Source: Acidobacteriota bacterium
Lineage (GTDB): Bacteria; Acidobacteriota; Blastocatellia; Pyrinomonadales; Pyrinomonadaceae
Reading direction: 5' to 3'
Length of the DNA stretch: 64,000 bases
Assembly (NCBI GenBank): GCA_019639135.1
Contig: JAHBSL010000021.1
Location: 19,077-83,076 of the forward strand
Positions 43,630 to 52,226 of the stretch are shown piece by piece. A program made the translations under genes and the position numbers. The notes below the pieces were generated by a model, which saw only the letters and a program-made list of their open reading frames with translations, was not told the origin of the DNA and searched no databases. Positions within the stretch are counted from its first letter, which is position 1, and every line of letters starts with the position of its first letter.

Positions 43630-45318
43630 TTAGACCTCAACCACTGTAGTCACGATCACCGGTTTTGTGCCAAGTTCCTTCTGGACAAAACGCTTCAAAT
43701 GTATCCGGAGATTTTCTTTGAAGACCGCTCGGTCAGCGATCTGTTCGCGTTTCATTTCGCTGACGGCGTCGGCTATCGCCCGACGGGCTTCCGCCCCAAA
43801 CTTATTTCCATTCGAACCGACCGCGATCGTTGCGTTGTCCGCCATACCGGCCACACCGTTGAACGTAATGTGCGGATCGCCGATGAGTTCGTGGGACTTT
43901 CGGTTGACCGTTACGACGAGCGAGATCGCGCCGCCATAGGCCAACTTTTTCCTCTCGCGGATAACGTCATATTCGATTTCCTCAAGCGATTCTTCGTCGA
44001 TAAATGTGCGATGAAGTTCATGTTTTTCAACGATCCTCGCCCCAAATTCATCAATTTCAAGCAGATCGCCGTTCTCTATAAGAATAATGTTCTCGTCGTT
44101 ATATCCAGCGACGTGATTCTTTACGTATTCTTTGTGCCGAAACAGCATTCTATATTCGCCGTGTATCGGGACGAGATATTTCGGCCTTGCCGTTTCGACA
44201 ATTATCTTGATGTCTTCCTGAGAGGCGTGGCCGGAAACGTGAACGAGCCGCCTTTTCTCTTCGATGATATTCGCCCCGCGTTTGTAAAGATGCCCGATCA
44301 ACCGGCTGATGTTTCGTTCATTTCCCGGGATGATCCGTGCCGAAAGCACAACCGTGTCACCCTTTTCGATCTGCATCCCCTTGTAGGTCGAGGTCGCCAT
44401 GTTCCACAATGCGGCCCGCATTTCGCCCTGCGACCCGGTTACCAGAAAGCAAATTTCGTCATCGTCATAAGCGCGAGCCTCGCTCAGGTCGATCAGCGTG
44501 TCACCAAGTATCTTCAGCAATCCCAGTTCCTCGGCTATCTCGACATTCTTGACCATCGAGCGGCCGAGCACACAAACTTTGCGGCCATACTCATGAGCCA
44601 GGTCGAAAATTATCTGCAGGCGGTGGATCGAGGACGAGAATGTGGAAACGAAAAGCCGGCCTTCGGTTTCCTCGAAGATCTCCCGAAAAGCGGGTATGAC
44701 ATCCTGCTCCGAAGGCGTCCGTCCCGGCACTGTCGCATTTGTCGAATCGCCGAGCAAAGCCATAACACCACGGTCGCCATATTCGCGAAGGGTCTCAAGG
44801 TCATATGTCGGGCCGATCACGGGCGTCGGGTCGATCTTGTAGTCACCGGTGTGAATTATGGTCCCGAGCGGTGTGGTGATCGCAAGCGAAAAACAATCGA
44901 TGAGCGAATGCGAAGCATGGATGAATTCGATGTCGAAATTGCCGATCTTTGCAATATCGTTTGCCCGTACTCGATGAAGTAGCACGTCGTCAAGCATCTC
45001 GTGCTCGTCAAGTTTCTTCTCGATCAAGGCCTGAGTAAATCTAGAGGCATAGACCGGCAAATTGAACTTACGGAGGATGTACGGCAATGCACCGATATGA
45101 TCTTCATGGCCGTGTGTCAGGATGATCGCGGTCAGGTCATCACGAAATTCTTCGAGAAAGTCGAAGTTCGGGATCGAAATATCGACCCCATAGGGAGTTT
45201 CCTCGGGAAAGCCCATTCCGGCATCGATGACAATCATCTCGTCACCATAGCGGACGCCCATGCAGTTCATCCCGAATTCACCGATGCCGCCGAGTGGTAT
45301 TATCTCTATTCTGCTCAA
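43630..45318 (-). CDS. rnj: Ribonuclease J
   Basis: A 562-residue beta-CASP metallo-beta-lactamase nuclease for mRNA decay and rRNA maturation. The zinc motif HGHEDHIG (69-76) and the later HASHSLIDCF, HTGDYKID and HVSGHASQED carry the metal ligands; the C-terminal domain is present, ending KPVIVTTVVEV. No RNase E is in the window, so this may be a principal mRNA-decay nuclease. 58 bp after rsmA, immediately before the ACT gene. Confidence 0.94.
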   Translation of the reverse strand: MSRIEIIPLGGIGEFGMNCMGVRYGDEMIVIDAGMGFPEETPYGVDISIPNFDFLEEFRDDLTAIILTHGHEDHIGALPYILRKFNLPVYASRFTQALIEKKLDEHEMLDDVLLHRVRANDIAKIGNFDIEFIHASHSLIDCFSLAITTPLGTIIHTGDYKIDPTPVIGPTYDLETLREYGDRGVMALLGDSTNATVPGRTPSEQDVIPAFREIFEETEGRLFVSTFSSSIHRLQIIFDLAHEYGRKVCVLGRSMVKNVEIAEELGLLKILGDTLIDLSEARAYDDDEICFLVTGSQGEMRAALWNMATSTYKGMQIEKGDTVVLSARIIPGNERNISRLIGHLYKRGANIIEEKRRLVHVSGHASQEDIKIIVETARPKYLVPIHGEYRMLFRHKEYVKNHVAGYNDENIILIENGDLLEIDEFGARIVEKHELHRTFIDEESLEEIEYDVIRERKKLAYGGAISLVVTVNRKSHELIGDPHITFNGVAGMADNATIAVGSNGNKFGAEARRAIADAVSEMKREQIADRAVFKENLRIHLKRFVQKELGTKPVIVTTVVEV

Positions 45319-45376
45319 TCGTTTACCGCCTTTTCATAAAACCGGATATGCCTAGATAGTAGCATAATCGCCCGGT

Positions 45377-46195
45377 TCAAGGCTCTATTCGATCGGCGAG
45401 TAAGGCGTAAAGACGAAGCCATTCCGAAAGTTCCAGCGTCTCCGCTCGCCGCTTCGGATCAATACCGGCATCAGCCAAAGCAACGGTCGGCTCAGGATAA
45501 GCTGCCTTCAGGTTGTTCGCTAGCGTTTTCCGCTTTTGCGAAAAACCCGAACTTACAAGCCGCCGGAACGCCGCATCGTCTGCCGGGCCTGTCGGCTTTG
45601 GAATGAGGCGGACCACCGAGCTCCAGATCTTCGGACGCGGGCGGAAGGCCTCGGGCGGAACGTCAAACAGCCTTTCGACCGCAAAAGCCGCCTCGACCAA
45701 AACGGTTAGATATCCACGCTCCGAATTTCCCGGTTTTGCCGTGATCCGCTCGACAACTTCGCGTTGAAACATCAAGACGAGATCGGATAAGCAATGCCGC
45801 TCATTTGCCAAATGCTGGAGAATCGCGGTTGAGATGTAATACGGAAGATTGGCCACAAGTTTGGCCGTTGGCGTTTCGGGATAGAACTGATCAAGCAGCT
45901 TGCGAATATCGGCCTCCGAAGCATCGGCCACAACAACGATGAAGCGGCCCGTCCCGCCGTTATCATCTCGCAACTGCGGAACAAGTTCCCGGTCAAGCTC
46001 GATGGCAAGCACCTTCACACCTCTGTCCAGCAGTTCACGCGTCAACGCCCCACGACCTGGGCCGATCTCGATCACGACCTCGTCCTTTTCCGGATGCACG
46101 GCATTAACGATCTTAGAAACGTAGTTTCCATCGACCAAGAAATTTTGGCCGAGCGATCGCTTTGCCCGCATCGAATGTCCCATTTTCTCGACCAT
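45377..46195 (-). CDS. rsmA: 16S rRNA dimethyladenosine transferase
   Basis: Dimethylates two adjacent adenines near the 3' end of 16S rRNA late in 30S assembly (KsgA). 272 residues. Start motif KRSLGQNFLVDGNYVSKI, SAM pocket VVIEIGPGRGALTREL, and the catalytic NLPYYIS are intact; the C-terminal domain FRPRPKIWSSVVRLIPK is also typical. ATG at 46195. The upstream 142 bp contains the promoter of the divergent DUF1800 gene. Confidence 0.95.
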   Translation of the reverse strand: MVEKMGHSMRAKRSLGQNFLVDGNYVSKIVNAVHPEKDEVVIEIGPGRGALTRELLDRGVKVLAIELDRELVPQLRDDNGGTGRFIVVVADASEADIRKLLDQFYPETPTAKLVANLPYYISTAILQHLANERHCLSDLVLMFQREVVERITAKPGNSERGYLTVLVEAAFAVERLFDVPPEAFRPRPKIWSSVVRLIPKPTGPADDAAFRRLVSSGFSQKRKTLANNLKAAYPEPTVALADAGIDPKRRAETLELSEWLRLYALLADRIEP

Positions 46196-46257
46196 TCCCG
46201 TTGAGTTTAGTCGCGAAATCGAGCATCGGCAAGCAGAACAAATTTCTCCCTTTTGAG

Positions 46258-46286
46258 TTGTCTATTTCCGCACATTCGCTTATAAC
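46258..46286 (+). promoter_or_regulatory. Candidate promoter for the DUF1800 gene
   Basis: TTGTCT (46258-46263), a 17-bp spacer and TATAAC (46281-46286), about 50 bases before the start at 46338. Sequence pattern only. Confidence 0.35.
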
Positions 46287-46337
46287 TTTAGCGTTCTTGC
46301 TCTTTACCGTAATTCCAGACCGCACACCGTACCGCGT

Positions 46338-48485
46338 ATGAACAAAATACTTTACCTGCCTTGTTTGGCCTTGCTGTTGATCGGCATCGCCGTTACAGCT
46401 CAAGACGACCCGAACCCTAATTCGCCATCGCCGGTGCTAGTCGCCGGGAGCGAGAGCGACCGAATACTTTTGCGCGGCAATGCTTCGGCTTACCGGCAGG
46501 AACCGGGCCGCGAACTTCGGGTTCTCTATCCTCCCGCAAATGAATGGGTCACGGCAAATATCCGTAATATCCAGCCATTGGAGAGCGAAGGTGCGAACTC
46601 CATACGGATCTTCGTAAAGCAACGATCCGGTAAGACGTTCGAATTGGACGTGCGCGAGCTCAAGCGACTATCGAAGGACGAGTTTGCTATTACTTTTCGG
46701 GTTTTCGACCGCAGCGGCTTTCGCGGCCAGCCCGTTGCTGACGGCGATTCGCTGATCTATATGACCTGGCGCGGAAACGCATCGAACATGCTCAAGATCG
46801 GACTAGGTAGTACCGGCGGCATCGAGATCCCGAAGCTGCTGGAACCGGCAGGCATCAGATCTTCCGATCCCGAATACGCAGGTTACCATTTTGCGGGCGA
46901 CCGAATTCGGTTTGCCGAGCAAGCGGCATTCGGCCCTTCGCCGATGCTTGATATGCGGCTCCGCAGGGTCGGATTGCGAACCTGGCTTGCAGAACAGTTC
47001 GACGCGCCTTACCCAACATTCGCGTATCCGGATCCGCCGCAATCGCCGACCAATCCGCCATCCGATTGCAGCCTCGCGACATTCCCTACTTGCTATCGTG
47101 AGCGGTACACGATGATACCGCTCCAAAAGTGGTTTTTTACGGAAGCACTTTACGGCGAGGCTCAGCTTCGCCATCGAACGGCGTGGTCGCTCAGCCAGAT
47201 CTGGGTTACCTCAGGCTTGACGGTACAGCAAAGCAGCCACGCGATTGCTTATCACAAGGTGCTTTCGCGAAATGCATTCGGAAACTATCGCCAGTTGATG
47301 TATGACATGACGCTCAACCCGGCGATGGGCCATTATCTCGACATGGTTCGGAGCACGCGAACGAACCCGAACGAGAATTACCCGCGTGAAATACTCCAGC
47401 TTTTCTCGATCGGCCTTTACATGCTAAATCCGGACGGAACACTTCGGCTTGACCAGAACGGCCAGCCGATCCCGACCTACGACCAGGCGACCGTCAATGA
47501 GTTCACGAAAGTCTTTACCGGTTGGACGTATTGCAACATAACTTGCCAGAACTCGTCGCCGGGCATCGTCAATTACAAGGATCCGATGATCCTTAACCCG
47601 ACGAATCACGACCTTTCGGCCAAGACATTGCTTCAATACCCCGGAGCACCAAATCCTGTGATACCGGCCTGCACAAACTGCACAGACCCGGAACAGATCA
47701 GAAACTATGCCGAACAGTCATTGAACATGGCTCTCGATAACATCTTCAATCACCCGAATCTCGGGCCGTTCATCGGGAAGCTGATGATCCAGCATATGGT
47801 TACGAGCGATCCCTCGCCGGCTTATGTACAGCGGGTCGGGGCAGTTTTCAATGGCGAGACCGGAAGCCCTCGCGGTGACATGAAGTCTCTGCTGCGCGCG
47901 ATCCTTCTTGACCCGGAGGCACGCGGGAATGCAAAGACCGACCCGCGTTACGGCAAGCTCCGTGAACCTGTCCAGCTCATTACAAGCCTCGCGAGGATCT
48001 TTCCGGCGGTCGATTTCAACGGCGAGAACCGCAGCGATGGTGCATTGGCAAGCTATGCGAACTTAATGGGACAAAATCCCTTTAATTCGCCGACGGTGTT
48101 CAACTACTATTCGCCCGACTACAACGTCCCGGGGACAAGCATACTTGCTCCCGAGTTCGAACTGCTCAACACAAATACATCGACCCGGCGGACGAATTTT
48201 CTTCACACATTGATCTTTGACGGGCTGACGCCGAATGCGACCGACTCACTTCGCGGAACATCGTTGACCTTTTCGGAATTCATGCCGTTGGCTGAAGCCG
48301 ACCCGACGGGAACATTACTCCTCGATGGTTTGAACGCACGCATGATGCACGGTCGAATGTCGCTAGCCCAACGCGACATAGTTTTGCAAGCAGTAGCGGC
48401 CGTACCGTCCTCTAACCCGATGCTCAGGATAAAGACCGCCGTTTACCTGATCGCCGTTTCATCCGCCTATCAGATCCAGAGGTAA
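46338..48485 (+). CDS. Exported DUF1800-family protein
   Basis: A 715-residue protein with a signal peptide (about residues 2-21, ending VTAQ). The DUF1800 core is shown by RTAWSLSQIWVTSGLTV, the block ENYPREILQLFSIGLY followed by LNPDGTL, and FTKVFTGWTY, the usual hallmarks; FNHPNLGPFIGKLMIQHMVT lies near residue 470. The first ~130 residues are an extra beta-rich domain (ILLRGNASAYRQEPGRELRV). DUF1800 proteins commonly neighbour DUF1501 proteins, as here 3 bp downstream. The function of the pair is not established; export and possible catalytic role are inferred. Confidence 0.85.
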   Translation: MNKILYLPCLALLLIGIAVTAQDDPNPNSPSPVLVAGSESDRILLRGNASAYRQEPGRELRVLYPPANEWVTANIRNIQPLESEGANSIRIFVKQRSGKTFELDVRELKRLSKDEFAITFRVFDRSGFRGQPVADGDSLIYMTWRGNASNMLKIGLGSTGGIEIPKLLEPAGIRSSDPEYAGYHFAGDRIRFAEQAAFGPSPMLDMRLRRVGLRTWLAEQFDAPYPTFAYPDPPQSPTNPPSDCSLATFPTCYRERYTMIPLQKWFFTEALYGEAQLRHRTAWSLSQIWVTSGLTVQQSSHAIAYHKVLSRNAFGNYRQLMYDMTLNPAMGHYLDMVRSTRTNPNENYPREILQLFSIGLYMLNPDGTLRLDQNGQPIPTYDQATVNEFTKVFTGWTYCNITCQNSSPGIVNYKDPMILNPTNHDLSAKTLLQYPGAPNPVIPACTNCTDPEQIRNYAEQSLNMALDNIFNHPNLGPFIGKLMIQHMVTSDPSPAYVQRVGAVFNGETGSPRGDMKSLLRAILLDPEARGNAKTDPRYGKLREPVQLITSLARIFPAVDFNGENRSDGALASYANLMGQNPFNSPTVFNYYSPDYNVPGTSILAPEFELLNTNTSTRRTNFLHTLIFDGLTPNATDSLRGTSLTFSEFMPLAEADPTGTLLLDGLNARMMHGRMSLAQRDIVLQAVAAVPSSNPMLRIKTAVYLIAVSSAYQIQR

Positions 48486-48488
48486 CCG

Positions 48489-49958
48489 ATGACCATCTCA
48501 AGAAGACGATTTTTAGCACACGCTGGAGCCGGCCTTACGATGGCCGGTCTTGTATCAGGCTCACATCCCTTCGGGATCATGAGCGCCCTTGCACAGACTT
48601 CCGATGGCGGTGAGCCGTCGGATTACCGGGCACTTGTCTGCATTTATTTTAACGGCGGAAATGACGGTAACAACACCATCGTGCCGCTTCATTCCGACCA
48701 GTCCGTCAGCGGCTACGACCACTATTTTCAGGCACGCGGGCCTCGTGGACTTGCCCTTTCGCAGAAATCGTTGTTGCCCATCGCCGTGCCTCGTATCGGC
48801 GGATCGGCCTATGGGCTTCACCCGGCGTTGGGGACGGTCGCAAACGGAATAAACCCCGGACTTCACCCGCTTTGGGGCACGGGAAAGATGGCGATAGTAA
48901 GCGGAGTCGGGCCGCTGATAATGCCGATAACGCGAGCGCAGTATCAGTCAGATCCGTCGGTCCGACCGCGGAATCTTTTTTCGCATACGGACCAAACGCA
49001 GCAGCATCACAATTCACGAGCTGATGCCGTAATGCTGAGCGGATGGGGCGGCCGCATTGCAGACAAAATAACAACGGTGTCGAATCCGAACCGACTGGTG
49101 CCGACGGTCTCGTCGATCGTCGGCCCGCGGCTCTTTACCGTTGGTGAAAATGAACAGCCGCTATCGCTGGGGCCGGCTCCGACCCCACTGAGTTCCATCT
49201 TCTCTTTGACCGGCTATAACGGAACCCCGATCGCGAATGCCCGCCTCGCCGCACTTGAGGCGCAGATCCTGCTCGAAAAGGGCCAGGACCTGGTCGAAGC
49301 CTCGAACGATATCCAAAGCGAGGCACTCCGAATTAGCCGAACACTGAATTCAGCAAACGAAGTGACCGCGGTATTCCCGGCAACCAACCTCGGGAACCAA
49401 CTAAAGCAGATCGCGAGAATGATCAAGGCCCGAAGCGCTCTTGGCGTCAGGAGACAGATCTTTTACTGCTCATTGGATGGGTTTGATACGCATAACGGCC
49501 AGCTTTTAGGGCAAAACGCCTTGCTGACGCAGTTCAGCCAGGCTTCTCGAGCTTTCTACGAGGAAATGGTGGTACAGGGCATCGAAGACAAGGTCACGCA
49601 GTTCACACTTACGGACTTTAACCGAACATTCGACCCCGCGGGCACCGGTGCCAATGTCGGCAGCGACCACGGCTGGGCGAATCATCAGTTCGTGATCGGC
49701 GGAGCCGTCACCGCTGCCGACTTTTTCGGTATCAATTCTTCGAATGGAACGCCGTTTCCGACGTTGGTCAATAATGGACCGGATGATGCAGATTCGGGGA
49801 CGGGAGCACGTGGGCGATGGATACCCACTGCATCTGTCGAGCAATATGCGGCGACACTTGCCCGCTGGTTCGGGCAGAGCGAAGCAGACATGCCGTTCGT
49901 TTTCCCTAATATCGGGAACTTTCCTGTCACTGATCTGGGATTTATGGCAGCAAGTTAG
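48489..49958 (+). CDS. Tat-exported DUF1501-family protein
   Basis: A 489-residue protein starting with a twin-arginine signal SRRRFLAHAGAGLTMAGL (residues 4-21). DUF1501 hallmarks are VCIYFNGGNDGNNTIVPL, LGQNALLTQFSQASRAFYEE and the region GSDHGWANHQFVIGGAV, which carries His/Asp residues like alkaline phosphatase-type metal sites. It is translated with the DUF1800 gene just upstream, and the ATG at 48489 is 3 bp from its stop. Twin-arginine export implies folding, perhaps with a cofactor, before transport. Substrate unknown. Confidence 0.88.
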   Translation: MTISRRRFLAHAGAGLTMAGLVSGSHPFGIMSALAQTSDGGEPSDYRALVCIYFNGGNDGNNTIVPLHSDQSVSGYDHYFQARGPRGLALSQKSLLPIAVPRIGGSAYGLHPALGTVANGINPGLHPLWGTGKMAIVSGVGPLIMPITRAQYQSDPSVRPRNLFSHTDQTQQHHNSRADAVMLSGWGGRIADKITTVSNPNRLVPTVSSIVGPRLFTVGENEQPLSLGPAPTPLSSIFSLTGYNGTPIANARLAALEAQILLEKGQDLVEASNDIQSEALRISRTLNSANEVTAVFPATNLGNQLKQIARMIKARSALGVRRQIFYCSLDGFDTHNGQLLGQNALLTQFSQASRAFYEEMVVQGIEDKVTQFTLTDFNRTFDPAGTGANVGSDHGWANHQFVIGGAVTAADFFGINSSNGTPFPTLVNNGPDDADSGTGARGRWIPTASVEQYAATLARWFGQSEADMPFVFPNIGNFPVTDLGFMAAS

Positions 49959-49977
49959 TTGGGGCCTTTCACGTTTC

Positions 49978-51081
49978 CTAGCTTGGGTAGCCCGTGATCT
50001 CGATGTCATCGCCGAGTCGGGTCACGGTCAGGTCGCGGAGCCGTAGAGCATCAGCAAGTGTTTCAGCACCCCGACCGCCAACGGCGTTCGGGGCTTCGCT
50101 TCCGCCGATGACCAACGGGGCGAGTATGAATGTGACCTTATCTACCAACCCGGCGTCGATGAATGCACCCGCTACCGCCGTTCCGCCCTCGACCAATACG
50201 CTTTGAAATTCGCGCCGCTTAAGCTCTGCCATAACCCCCGCAAGGTTCCTTGCTCCGCCCTCGACCGGAACCACCTCGACGCCCTTCTCCTGTAGCGGGC
50301 TGACGCGCTCAGGGTCAATGCAATTTGTCATCACATATGTCGGCGCCTCGTTGGTTGTAGTTGCGAGTTTTGAATCAAGCGGTAAACGCAAGCTATTGTC
50401 TAGGATCACTCGTGCGAGCGGCCGGCGTCGCGGCCGACCGCTGCGATCGGTTAGCGAGGGATCATCGACTGCCGCAGTAGTTGCACCGACCAATATTGCG
50501 TCGTGCTCGTGTCGGAGTTCGTGCACACGTTCGCGAGCCGCGTCACCCGAAAGCGCCGTCGATACGCTATTCTTTAGCGAAATACGCCCGTCGAGTGACA
50601 TTGCAAGCTTGAGATGGACGAACGGCCGGTCGTTCTTGTGCCAACAAATAAATTTCTCATTCACGCTGGACGCTTCATCAGCAAGAACACCGGTCACGAC
50701 CTCGATCCCAGCCGCACGAAGCCTCTCGAAGCCTCTGCCGGAAACAAGCGGATTCGGATCCTCTATCGGGCATACGACACGGGCGATGCCTGCATTTACC
50801 AATGCCTCTGTACACGGCGGGGTCTTACCATGGTGGTCGTGCGGCTCCAGCGAAACGTACGCAGTTCCTCCCGCAGCTCTTGTACCAGCCTTCATAAGAG
50901 CAATAACCTCAGCATGCGTGACTTCACTCTTGACGTAGGTGCCTTCGCCAAGCACCTCGCCGCTTTTAGCAACGACCACGCAGCCAACCAACGGGTTAGG
51001 CGAAACCAGCCCCGCGCCAAGGCTCGCAAGCTCGATCGCCCGCCGTGTATGTTTCAGATCTGTCTCGGAATACTCGCTCAA
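49978..51081 (-). CDS. ribD: Bifunctional riboflavin biosynthesis deaminase/reductase
   Basis: A 367-residue fusion of a pyrimidine deaminase (about 1-145) and a reductase (about 150-367), catalysing two successive steps of riboflavin synthesis. The deaminase has HAEV (zinc His and proton-shuttle Glu) and PPCTEAL, but the middle motif reads LEPHDHHGKTPP, where EPC is expected, so one zinc Cys is His. The reductase has HLKLAMSLDGRIS and SVLVEGGTAVAGAFIDAGLVD. The TTG start at 51081 is supported by AGGAGG 7 bases upstream (plus-strand 51089-51094). It lies 32 bp after ftsY. Confidence 0.92.
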   Translation of the reverse strand: MSEYSETDLKHTRRAIELASLGAGLVSPNPLVGCVVVAKSGEVLGEGTYVKSEVTHAEVIALMKAGTRAAGGTAYVSLEPHDHHGKTPPCTEALVNAGIARVVCPIEDPNPLVSGRGFERLRAAGIEVVTGVLADEASSVNEKFICWHKNDRPFVHLKLAMSLDGRISLKNSVSTALSGDAARERVHELRHEHDAILVGATTAAVDDPSLTDRSGRPRRRPLARVILDNSLRLPLDSKLATTTNEAPTYVMTNCIDPERVSPLQEKGVEVVPVEGGARNLAGVMAELKRREFQSVLVEGGTAVAGAFIDAGLVDKVTFILAPLVIGGSEAPNAVGGRGAETLADALRLRDLTVTRLGDDIEITGYPS

Positions 51082-51113
51082 CCCCGAACCTCCTGGTCTG
51101 AATAATGGACCAC

Positions 51114-52142
51114 CTAGTTGAAAAGGCTGTTCACATACCGCTCGGCATCAAAGACCATAAGGTCATCGACCTGCTCGCCAATGCCGACATATCGGATGGG
51201 CAAATTCAATTCCTTTGCGATCGCAACCGCAATGCCGCCCTTAGCCGTTCCGTCGAGATTTGTCAGTAATGATACCGGTGACGTTCGCGACCTTGGTGAA
51301 CTGCGCGCCTGCTCAAGGCCGTTTTGGCCGGTCACCGCGTCGATGACCAGCAGCGTCTCGTGCGGGGCACCTTCTACCTCGCGTCCTGCGATCCGCTTCA
51401 TCTTCTCGAGCTCGGCCATCAGGTTCGCCTTGTTATGAAGACGGCCGGCGGTATCTACGATAAGCACGTCCGCTAACCGTGCCTTTGCCGATTGGAGAGC
51501 GTCGAACAGAACCGCGGCAGGATCTGTTCCCTGCTTTTGCTGAATGATCGGTACCCCTGCACGCCCGGCCCAGATCTCAAGCTGATCCGACGCCGCAGCT
51601 CGAAACGTATCGGCCGCGCAGATCAGCACATCATTACCCTCATTCTTTATCCGCTGTGAAAGCTTGCCAATCGTAGTTGTTTTCCCGACGCCGTTAACTC
51701 CGACGACCATTAGAACGTAAGGCCGGATCGATTCATCTACCGCCGTTTCCGAGGCGACCCCGCCGGTCGAATGCCCGAGAATATCAAGAAGTTCCCGTTT
51801 CATCGTCGCCTTTAATGCATCTATGTCGTCGATCTCCTTTCGCGTGACACCCTTGCGGACAGCTTCAAGTACCTGCATCGTCGTCTTCACGCCAATGTCG
51901 GTCGAGATTAGCATCTCTTCGAGTTCGTCAAGCAACCCTTCGTCGATCTGCTTTCGGCCCTCGAAGACCGCATCGAGCCTGTCATTGAGCGAGTCCCGGG
52001 TTTTGGCGATCGCCTTTGAAAACCGGACGCCGATCTCTTTCTCAACCGCTTCTTCCTGTGCCTTCAATTCCTCGATGGACTTGTCAAGACCGAGTACCGA
52101 GGTGGAGAACGGATCTTCTTTTTTTCTGCGCCAAAATGCCAT
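51114..52142 (-). CDS. ftsY: Signal recognition particle receptor FtsY, with internal out-of-frame segment
   Basis: Membrane-docking GTPase for SRP. About 342 residues. The G1 loop [23 protein letters not shown], and [14 protein letters not shown] are intact, as is [18 protein letters not shown] and [15 protein letters not shown] at the end. Between them the segment after GLEQAR reads [12 protein letters not shown], unlike any FtsY; the neighbouring frame over the same 36 bases (51302-51267) reads [12 protein letters not shown], which fits the family. One missing base near 51302 and one extra near 51267 would explain it. The G4 motif is TNLD rather than TKLD. ATG at 52142; the longer frame to 52217 would run through a terminator. 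Confidence 0.88.
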   Translation of the reverse strand: MAFWRRKKEDPFSTSVLGLDKSIEELKAQEEAVEKEIGVRFSKAIAKTRDSLNDRLDAVFEGRKQIDEGLLDELEEMLISTDIGVKTTMQVLEAVRKGVTRKEIDDIDALKATMKRELLDILGHSTGGVASETAVDESIRPYVLMVVGVNGVGKTTTIGKLSQRIKNEGNDVLICAADTFRAAASDQLEIWAGRAGVPIIQQKQGTDPAAVLFDALQSAKARLADVLIVDTAGRLHNKANLMAELEKMKRIAGREVEGAPHETLLVIDAVTGQNGLEQARSSPRSRTSPVSLLTNLDGTAKGGIAVAIAKELNLPIRYVGIGEQVDDLMVFDAERYVNSLFN

Positions 52143-52171
52143 AAAAACCAACCGCGAATCTTTGAGTATAG

Positions 52172-52208
52172 AAAAAACCCGTGCGCCGAACAACGCACGG
52201 GCTTTTTT
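52172..52208 (-). terminator. Rho-independent terminator after the zinc-finger membrane gene
   Basis: CCCGTGCG (52201-52194 read on the minus strand) pairs with CGCACGGG (52185-52178) across an 8-base loop, with T runs on both sides, so it works in either direction. It follows the membrane protein stop (52227) and precedes ftsY. Confidence 0.85.
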
Positions 52209-52226
52209 CCAGAGCAATGAGGTGAT

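Noticed and set aside
43699..44982. 427-codon plus-strand frame inside RNase J
   Set aside because: Antisense shadow of the RNase J gene, whose zinc and beta-CASP motifs are complete.
52143..52217. 25-codon N-terminal extension of ftsY
   Set aside because: It crosses the terminator hairpin and lacks conservation; the ATG at 52142 begins a normal FtsY N-terminus.
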